Assembly: GCA_946187025.1 (NCBI GenBank)
Contig: CAMHPM010000019.1
Coordinates: 1-11,957 of the forward strand
DNA length: 11,957 bases
Source: an uncultured Prevotellaceae bacterium
GTDB lineage: Bacteria > Bacteroidota > Bacteroidia > Bacteroidales > Bacteroidaceae
Direction of reading: 5' to 3'
Shown here: positions 5,840 through 11,957 of the stretch, piece by piece
How the letters are laid out: every line of letters starts with the position of its first letter
How positions within the stretch are numbered: the stretch's first letter is position 1
The notes under the pieces: model-generated
Seen by the model: the letters and a program-made list of their open reading frames with translations, nothing else
Database searches by the model: none
Told to the model about the DNA's origin: nothing
Position numbers and translations under genes: made by a program

Positions 5840-8800
5840 ATGAGAAAAAGATTATGGTTCTTACTTACTTGCCTCATGCTTTCGGCAAGTATGGCGTTTG
5901 CACAACGTACAGTTAGCGGTACAGTTTTCGACGCCGAACAGGGCGAACCCCTGGTTGGAGCTACCGTAATGGTTGTGGGAACTACGCTTGGTGCGCCCAC
6001 TGACATAAATGGTAAGTTCACAATTCCAAATGTCCCTGAGTCTTCCAGAATACTTCGTGTTACTTACATCGGTAAGTTGGCAAAGGAAGTATCGATTAAG
6101 GGTGGTTCGAACATGAAGATATTCATGGAATCGAGCGTTAACGAAATTAAGGATGTGTTCGTGTCAGCTTACGGAACAGCTACACGTGAGACATTCACAG
6201 GTTCAGCTGCTGTAATCAAGAGCGATAAACTTGAAGACCGCCAGGCATCTAACCTTACCAATGTGCTGTCAGGTGCTGTAGCAGGTGTTCAGACACTTAG
6301 CAACAACGGCCAGCCTGGTACAGGCTCAACTGTATTGGTACGTGGCGTGGGTACAATCAACGCAAGCGCATCACCACTTTATGTAGTAGATGGAGTGCCA
6401 TACGATGGCGACATCAATGCAATTCCAATGCAGGATATCGAGAGTATGACAGTGCTTAAGGATGCTGCCGCAGGAGCACTCTATGGAGCACGTGGCGCAA
6501 ACGGCGTTATCCTCGTAACTACCAAGAAGGGTGCACGCAACGGAGAAGCAAAGATTACACTCGACGCTAAGTGGGGTGCTAACTCACGTCAGATTACCAA
6601 CTACGACGTACTGGGAAGTCCTGCACAATACATGCAATATGCTTATCAGTCGCTCTACAACTCTTCTTTCTTCAGCGGTAACAACCCTGCTACTGCTCAT
6701 GCTTATGCCAACAGTCAGATACCTGTATCGCTCGGATACAACGTATATACAGTGCCAGCTGGTGAAGACCTCATTCTGCAGGGAGGCGTTATCAATCCTA
6801 ATGCAACACTGGGATGGACCGACGGACAAAACTACTTTACTCCAGATGACTGGAAGGACGGCACATATCGTAATGGTGTACGCAGCGAGTACAATGTAGG
6901 AGTATCGGGTGGTGACGAGCGTATCACATATTTCGCATCATTCAACTACCTCAACGACGAAGGTATTATCAAGAACTCGGCATTCGAGCGCTTTGCAACA
7001 CGTTTGAACGTTGACTACCGTGCTAAGGACTGGCTGACACTGGGTGCAAACATTGCCTATGCATACACCAATACCAACTCGCCAGATGAGCAGACAACAA
7101 CCAACTCATCGGTCAACGCATTCCACATTGCCAATGAAATAGCACCAATCTATCCACTCTATGTGCGCAATGCCAGCGGAGCAATCATGCGCGATCCATA
7201 CAACGGAGCTCCAATCTACGACTATGGTGATGCTTCAAACACCAACTATACTCGTAACTTCATGAGCATGTCAAACCCTATAAGCGACCTCATCTACTCG
7301 ACTCAAGACAATTTAGTAGATAACCTCAACTCAAAATTCTATGCTGAGATAACTCCGCTGACAGGACTTAAACTGACTGCTACCCTCGGACTTCATCTCG
7401 ACAACACTCGTTTCCGCTATTCTCGCAGCAAGAACTACGGACAGAGTAAAGCATACGGCGGTGAAGCAGAACAAGAATATACTCACATCAGTGGATTCAG
7501 CCAGCAATACCTTGCCAACTACTACAAGGAATTCGGCGACCATAGTTTCGACTTCCTCCTCGGACTCGAAAGCTATAAGTACTGGAGCGAGAGTGCCACA
7601 GCCTACGGACAAAACGTTTATCAGGAAGGTGCATGGGCTGTCAACAACTCAATCGACCAACGTCGCGGCTACGGAAGTGCCGGTGAATGGGCCCTCAACT
7701 CTGGATTCGGACGAATCAACTACGACTATGCAAACAAATACTTCGCAAGCTTCTCACTCCGTCGTGATGGCTCATCTCGTTTCAGCGACCGATGGGGTAC
7801 ATTCTGGGGAGCAAGCGCTGCATGGGAAATGGCAAAAGAAAGCTTCATCAGCGACAATTTCGACTGGGTCAACCTGTTTAAGCTCAAAGTATCATACGGA
7901 CAGCAAGGTAACCACGGTGTAGGAAACAACTACGCATACCTCGACCAATATACACTCACAGGATCAAATGGCGTGTTCTCTGATGGTACACTTGCATACA
8001 AAGGAAACAAAGACCTCTCATGGGAAACTGCACACACATTCAATGCTGGTGTTGACTTCTCATTCTTCGACAGCCGCCTCAACGGTAGCTTAGAATACTT
8101 CTCACGCCAGACAAGCGACATGCTCTACTACAAGCAGGTTGCATCGTCAAACGGATACACCTCAATACCTGTAAACTTCGGTAAGCTGCGTAACTACGGA
8201 TTCGAAATCGACCTCAACTACAAAATCCTCAACAAGGGCGGATTCGTATGGGATGCATTCCTCAATGCAACATTCCAGAAGAACAAGGTAGTGAAGTTGC
8301 ACCCAGACCTCAACGGTGAATACATCAACGGTACAACATACTATAAGGAAGGCGACTCACGCTATCGTCTCTACCTCGTGAAGTATGCAGGAGTAGATCA
8401 GACCAATGGTCAGGCACTCTACTGGGCCAAGAGAAAAATATTCAAGACCGACGCCAATGGAGACTATGTATATGAAGACGGCCACGACGGCGAAGACGAT
8501 TTCCGCGTTGTTGACCACGAAGAGGAATATGCAACTACAAACTACTCTACAGCCAGCTCAACCAACCGCCAGGCTACACGCGACATGCTGCCAGATGTAT
8601 ATGGTGGATTCGGTACAAGCGCCAGCTTCAAAGGATTCGACGTGTCAATTCAGTTTGCATATCAACTGGGAGGTATGATTTATGACTCTGGATACCAGAA
8701 CCTCATGCACACATACAACTCTTCATCGGCAGGACGTAACTTCCACTCCGACATAAGCAAGGCATGGACACCACAAAACACCAACACCGATGTACCACGC

Positions 8801-9079
8801 CTCAACTTCACCGACCAGTACACAAACTCAACTTCAGATCGTTTCCTCATTTCTTCAAACTATCTCTCGATCAACAACGTAACAGTTGGATACACTCTGC
8901 CTAAGAGTCTTACACGCAAAGCATCTATCGAGACAGTGAGAGTGTTCTTTGCTGCCGACAACCTGGCATTGTTCTCTGCACGCAAGGGTCTCGACCCACG
9001 CCAAAGCTTCACTTCGGCTACTACATCAAGATACACAGCTCTGCGCTCTATCTCAGCAGGTGTAAAGCTGGCGTTCTAA
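5840..9079 (+). CDS. SusC/RagA-family TonB-linked outer-membrane transporter
   Basis: This 1079-aa protein is an outer-membrane TonB-dependent importer that pairs with a SusD lipoprotein lid. A signal peptide covers about residues 1-21 (AFA before Q22). A carboxypeptidase-D regulatory-like beta-sandwich follows (about 24-100, VSGTVFDAEQGEPLVGATV at 25-43). Next come a TonB-box-like DVFVSAYG (105-112) and the plug (about 118-232) with the SusC signatures PLYVVDGVPYDG (179-190) and ALYGARGANGVILVTTKKG (213-231). The remainder is the 22-strand-type barrel and ends in a terminal Phe, as outer-membrane barrels do. There is no N-terminal STN domain, so control by a paired ECF sigma/anti-sigma system is unlikely. 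Length is usual for the family. It is first in an operon; the SusD gene begins 89 bp later. The substrate cannot be read from the sequence: RagA imports peptides, SusC imports starch oligosaccharides. Confidence 0.95.
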   Translation: MRKRLWFLLTCLMLSASMAFAQRTVSGTVFDAEQGEPLVGATVMVVGTTLGAPTDINGKFTIPNVPESSRILRVTYIGKLAKEVSIKGGSNMKIFMESSVNEIKDVFVSAYGTATRETFTGSAAVIKSDKLEDRQASNLTNVLSGAVAGVQTLSNNGQPGTGSTVLVRGVGTINASASPLYVVDGVPYDGDINAIPMQDIESMTVLKDAAAGALYGARGANGVILVTTKKGARNGEAKITLDAKWGANSRQITNYDVLGSPAQYMQYAYQSLYNSSFFSGNNPATAHAYANSQIPVSLGYNVYTVPAGEDLILQGGVINPNATLGWTDGQNYFTPDDWKDGTYRNGVRSEYNVGVSGGDERITYFASFNYLNDEGIIKNSAFERFATRLNVDYRAKDWLTLGANIAYAYTNTNSPDEQTTTNSSVNAFHIANEIAPIYPLYVRNASGAIMRDPYNGAPIYDYGDASNTNYTRNFMSMSNPISDLIYSTQDNLVDNLNSKFYAEITPLTGLKLTATLGLHLDNTRFRYSRSKNYGQSKAYGGEAEQEYTHISGFSQQYLANYYKEFGDHSFDFLLGLESYKYWSESATAYGQNVYQEGAWAVNNSIDQRRGYGSAGEWALNSGFGRINYDYANKYFASFSLRRDGSSRFSDRWGTFWGASAAWEMAKESFISDNFDWVNLFKLKVSYGQQGNHGVGNNYAYLDQYTLTGSNGVFSDGTLAYKGNKDLSWETAHTFNAGVDFSFFDSRLNGSLEYFSRQTSDMLYYKQVASSNGYTSIPVNFGKLRNYGFEIDLNYKILNKGGFVWDAFLNATFQKNKVVKLHPDLNGEYINGTTYYKEGDSRYRLYLVKYAGVDQTNGQALYWAKRKIFKTDANGDYVYEDGHDGEDDFRVVDHEEEYATTNYSTASSTNRQATRDMLPDVYGGFGTSASFKGFDVSIQFAYQLGGMIYDSGYQNLMHTYNSSSAGRNFHSDISKAWTPQNTNTDVPRLNFTDQYTNSTSDRFLISSNYLSINNVTVGYTLPKSLTRKASIETVRVFFAADNLALFSARKGLDPRQSFTSATTSRYTALRSISAGVKLAF

Positions 9080-9168
9080 ACTTTAGAGAATGTATCTGAT
9101 GTTAATCGAATAACTATCTGTAATATCAAGAGTTAGTATAACAAGAATAAACAAAACACTAAGAGATT

Positions 9169-10770
9169 ATGAATAAAATTATAAATACGATTTTGCTGAC
9201 TGCTTTTACCGGCTCAGTTCTCGTATCATGCTCTGACCTTGATACCGAGCCTATGGGTAACACCATTACAGCCGAACAAAAAGAGAGAGTTTACACGCAA
9301 AACCCAGACATGGTGGCAGCCAGTGTAACTGGTATCACTAACATGTTCAGCGTATATGGCAACCTCACATCAAACCCCGACCACGATGACTTTGGCTATC
9401 CTGCAACCATGATAGCAATGGACTCACGTGGACAAGACATGGTAAGTGCCGCTATTGGCTACAACTGGTTCCGTGCATATTTGGAGTGGAGAGACCTGAG
9501 CTACAATGCAGGCTACAGCAGCATGCACTGGGGAACTATCTACAACCAAATATATGCAGCCAATCAGGTTGCCATACTCATTGACCCGGAAACAACCGAT
9601 GCACAGCTGAAGTATTTCCTCGCACAGGCATTGGCAATACGTGCCTACGACTACTTTGTGCTCGCACAACTCTATCAGTTCACCTACAAGGGACATGAGC
9701 AGTTGCCATGCGTGCCAATCATTACCGAAGCAAATGCCGACGATGCCGCTGCCAACGGATGTGATCTTTCAACCGTTGAAGAAGTATATACACAAATCAA
9801 CACCGACATCAATAAAGCTATTGATTTGCTTACCCAAAGTGGAATTAAACGTAGTGACAAGCGATATGTTGACCTGTCGGTGGCATACGCAATACGTGCA
9901 CGTATCAACCTTGTGATGAACAATTGGAGCGAGGCAGCAAGCGATGCCAAGTATGTAATTGACAATGGTGGATACACACCATACAGCTTGGCCGATATGC
10001 GCCGTCCGTCATTCATCAACATACAAGACAATTCATGGATTTGGGGTATCCTCATCAGCGAAGAAGACCGTGTCGTTACATCGGGTATCGTTAACTTCCC
10101 ATCACACATGGGTACTCTCTGCTATGGCTACGCATCAGTGGGTGCATGGAAATGGTGCTCAAAGAAATTGTATGAGGCAATTCCTGCAACCGACGTGCGC
10201 AAAGGATGGTTCATCGACGAAAACCTCAAGTCAAGCAACCTGAACGAAGAGGAACAAAACTACATCCTTTCTAACAACTCGGGTAATAACCCAATAAAGC
10301 CATACACCCAGGTGAAGTTTGCCCCTTATGGTGGTGAAGTATATACATCTACCAATGCGTGCGACATTCCGCTCATCCGTATCGAAGAGATGTACTACAT
10401 TCTGGCCGAGGCTCAGGCAATGGGCGGCAACCCAGGTGCCAGCACTCTGCAGTCGTTTGTTCAGACCTATCGTGACCCAAGCTACACATGCACTGCTACA
10501 TCGGCAACCGATATCCAGGAAGAGATATGGATGCAACGTCGTATTGAATTCTGGGGCGAAGGTATCTCATGGTTCGACCTCAAGCGTCTTGGCAAGGGCA
10601 TCAACCGCCATGGATGCGGCTATCCTGAATCAGCCATTTTCACTATCGAAGGCAATGACAAGCGCATGAACTTCCAGATACCACAAGGCGAGATTGAAGG
10701 CAATGCTAAGCTGAGCGTTGAAAAGAACGTTGACAGCGACATTGCTAATCCAACTCCTGAGGTTGACTAA
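9169..10770 (+). CDS. SusD/RagB-family nutrient-binding surface lipoprotein
   Basis: This 533-aa lipoprotein is the binding partner that caps the SusC transporter on the cell surface. The lipobox is LVSC (18-21), followed by SDLDTEP, a typical SusD beginning. The alpha-helical TPR scaffold is visible at about 150-170 (LAQALAIRAYDYFVLAQLYQ), 236-265 and 400-417 (PLIRIEEMYYILAEAQAM at 401-418). The conserved C-terminal signature appears as QRRIEFWGEGISWFDLKRLG (456-475). Length is normal for the family. It follows the SusC gene by 89 bp, a gap with only weak pairing (TAACT / AGTTA) and no T-rich terminator, so the two should be co-transcribed. The next lipoprotein starts 29 bp after its stop. 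The ligand is unknown: the binding residues of SusD proteins vary and cannot be assigned here. Confidence 0.95.
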   Translation: MNKIINTILLTAFTGSVLVSCSDLDTEPMGNTITAEQKERVYTQNPDMVAASVTGITNMFSVYGNLTSNPDHDDFGYPATMIAMDSRGQDMVSAAIGYNWFRAYLEWRDLSYNAGYSSMHWGTIYNQIYAANQVAILIDPETTDAQLKYFLAQALAIRAYDYFVLAQLYQFTYKGHEQLPCVPIITEANADDAAANGCDLSTVEEVYTQINTDINKAIDLLTQSGIKRSDKRYVDLSVAYAIRARINLVMNNWSEAASDAKYVIDNGGYTPYSLADMRRPSFINIQDNSWIWGILISEEDRVVTSGIVNFPSHMGTLCYGYASVGAWKWCSKKLYEAIPATDVRKGWFIDENLKSSNLNEEEQNYILSNNSGNNPIKPYTQVKFAPYGGEVYTSTNACDIPLIRIEEMYYILAEAQAMGGNPGASTLQSFVQTYRDPSYTCTATSATDIQEEIWMQRRIEFWGEGISWFDLKRLGKGINRHGCGYPESAIFTIEGNDKRMNFQIPQGEIEGNAKLSVEKNVDSDIANPTPEVD

Positions 10771-10799
10771 AATTCATAAACCAATAAAACCGCAATATA

Positions 10800-11690
10800 A
10801 TGAATAAGATTAAATCAATATTATACGTGGCAATGATTGCCATGATAGCAGCCTTCACGGCTTGTAGCGAGGATGGCTACTGGGATGCATATACCGAGCC
10901 TAAGACTGCAACAGCCGATGGTGGAGTATATAGCTTTGCCCAAGCTAAATCAGTCAACTCGCTCGATGCTACAGACAGTTGTGTCGTACTGATGATTAAT
11001 CGTAGCAGAGCAGGTGCTGCAGTCACACTGCCTATAACTGCTGAAGTGAGCGATGAAAAACTCATCTGTCCAGACTCCATCACATTTGAGGCTGGCAAGG
11101 CTTCTGCAGAATATGTCATCAGATTCAACGACCTTATCATTGGCGAGAGCTATACTGCAACAATTGCTTTACCAGACTCCTTGACTTCAGTATCAGGCAA
11201 TACTGCCTGCGCTGTTTCAATCAGCCTCAACTACAACTGGATAAAGCTCGGAACCGGTAAGTTCATCGACAACTTCAACATTGGCGAAGAATACGATGTT
11301 GAGATTCTGCAGGCCGAGGGATTCTCAATCTACCGCATTATGGATCCATATACTCAGGGACTTGCCGATGCATTGGCAGCCGGATACTACAAACCAGAAG
11401 AAATTGGCAAACCTGCAAGCTATATTGAGATTAGCGTAGATGAAGATGGTTTGGTGTACTATGACGAATTTGCTACAGGATACCTTTATTCTGGTACCGA
11501 CATGTGCTACGCAATACATCCGTATGAATTCTTCGAAGACCCTGCTATGTGGCAGCATAACTGCGAGATTGAAGAGGGAGTATTCCAGCTTGCACCAGTC
11601 TTCTATATGTATGGCCTTGGAAATGGTTGGAACAAAACCCAGGATGACGGAATTATCGTAATAACACTGCCAAGCGCTGTAAAAGAGTAA
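10800..11690 (+). CDS. SusCD-associated lipoprotein with Calx-beta-like N-terminal part
   Basis: This 296-aa lipoprotein has lipobox FTAC (19-22) followed by SEDG, again acidic and consistent with surface export. Residues about 55-145 resemble the Calx-beta-like, Ig-fold modules of Bacteroidetes lipoproteins: AAVTLPITAEVS (73-84), then ITFEAGKASAEYVIRF (94-109) and GESYTATIAL (115-124). Residues about 146-296 form a second part with NWIKLGTGKFIDNF (146-159) and YRIMDPY (178-184), a pattern I have seen in other Bacteroidales surface lipoproteins but cannot assign to a named family. It lies 29 bp after the SusD gene, in the position usually taken by an accessory surface-binding protein, so a ligand-binding or scaffold role is inferred. 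No catalytic motif is visible. The start is supported by the lipoprotein signal; no Shine-Dalgarno sequence precedes it, as is normal in this phylum. Confidence 0.85.
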   Translation: MNKIKSILYVAMIAMIAAFTACSEDGYWDAYTEPKTATADGGVYSFAQAKSVNSLDATDSCVVLMINRSRAGAAVTLPITAEVSDEKLICPDSITFEAGKASAEYVIRFNDLIIGESYTATIALPDSLTSVSGNTACAVSISLNYNWIKLGTGKFIDNFNIGEEYDVEILQAEGFSIYRIMDPYTQGLADALAAGYYKPEEIGKPASYIEISVDEDGLVYYDEFATGYLYSGTDMCYAIHPYEFFEDPAMWQHNCEIEEGVFQLAPVFYMYGLGNGWNKTQDDGIIVITLPSAVKE

Positions 11691-11720
11691 TAATCGGTTA
11701 ATACGATAAAGCCAATCAAG

Positions 11721-11754
11721 TGGGCAGTCTCATAGCCAAAAAGGGGACTGCCCA
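11721..11754 (+). terminator. Intergenic hairpin after the SusCD-lipoprotein genes
   Basis: TGGGCAGTC (11721-11729) and GACTGCCCA (11746-11754) form a perfect 9-bp stem. One G-T and one C-G pair extend it to 11 bp (11721-11731 with 11744-11754), leaving a 12-nt loop. The T run after it is short (ATTTCTG), so termination may be partial. It begins 30 bp after the lipoprotein stop and ends 39 bp before the next start. Confidence 0.65.
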
Positions 11755-11793
11755 TTTCTGTGAATACGATATGATTATGTTAATTGATGCTAT

Positions 11794-11957
11794 ATGATAA
11801 GACATTCTATAATTCTTCTTTCTTTAGCCCTGATTACGATTGGCTCCAACTGCAAGGCCGGGCCTATCAGTCGTGAAGAAGCAAAACAAAAGGCATTGAA
11901 ATATATGTCGAAAATCCGACCAGGCACGACCGCTGTGACCCTTATGGAGGCTCAGCA
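11794..11957 (+). CDS. Secreted protein, probable C10-family cysteine peptidase precursor (5' part)
   Basis: Only the first 54 codons lie in the window; the gene runs off the right edge. Residues 1-22 are a signal peptide: basic start MIRH, hydrophobic IILLSLALITIG, then NCKA before G23. The Cys at 20 lacks a good lipobox (GSNC), so type I cleavage is more likely than lipidation. Mature residues 24-38, PISREEAKQKALKYM, resemble the beginning of the Spi-type propeptide that keeps streptopain-like C10 peptidases inactive, as in interpain A of Prevotella intermedia and related Bacteroides enzymes. The catalytic Cys and His would lie beyond the window, so the family call rests on the propeptide alone. 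I see no TAnnTTTG promoter in the 103-bp gap, so expression probably comes by read-through past the hairpin at 11721-11754. A different secreted protein with a similar proregion remains possible. Confidence 0.6.
   Translation, partial: MIRHSIILLSLALITIGSNCKAGPISREEAKQKALKYMSKIRPGTTAVTLMEAQ

Noticed and set aside
9080..9168. A possible terminator between the SusC and SusD genes.
   Set aside because: Only a 5-bp TAACT / AGTTA pairing is present, with no G/C stem or T run. The SusC-SusD pair is expected to be one transcript.

Overview
The window looks like chromosomal DNA of a Bacteroidales bacterium, probably Prevotella-like. The reasons are a SusC/SusD outer-membrane pair, several lipoproteins with acidic residues after the lipid cysteine, promoters of the Bacteroidetes type (TTTG, about 19 bp, TAnnTTTG), no Shine-Dalgarno sequences before the starts, and the beginning of what looks like a C10 (streptopain/interpain-like) cysteine peptidase. 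The genus is an inference; nothing here is a species marker.

Left part (1-3133): two tightly linked plus-strand genes. The first encodes an exported DUF3943 protein with a probable beta-barrel C-terminal part. The second encodes a THUMP-like class I SAM-dependent methyltransferase. Their coding sequence is visibly richer in G+C than the rest of the window. They end in a 240-bp convergent spacer that holds a long stem-loop (probable terminator) and two tandem copies of a 44-bp G/C-rich hairpin repeat.

Middle (3134-5839): a 686-aa surface-type lipoprotein with two fasciclin (FAS1) regions and a beta-rich C-terminal part is encoded on the minus strand. It has a textbook Bacteroidetes promoter. 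A 645-bp AT-rich divergent region separates it from the next operon. This region contains three copies of an 8-mer, inverted repeats, a likely -7 element for the plus strand, and a structured leader of about 220 nt.

Right part (5840-11957): a plus-strand operon encoding a SusC/RagA-type TonB-dependent transporter (no STN domain), a SusD/RagB-type lipoprotein, and a third lipoprotein with a Calx-beta-like N-terminal part. A hairpin follows, then a truncated secreted protein whose propeptide resembles those of C10 peptidases. No glycoside hydrolase, sigma factor or hybrid two-component regulator is visible. The simplest reading is a SusCD nutrient-capture locus in which two accessory surface lipoproteins and perhaps a secreted protease act together. 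Protein or peptide is a plausible substrate, but that is inference. I see no CRISPR array, phage, transposase, tRNA or rRNA.
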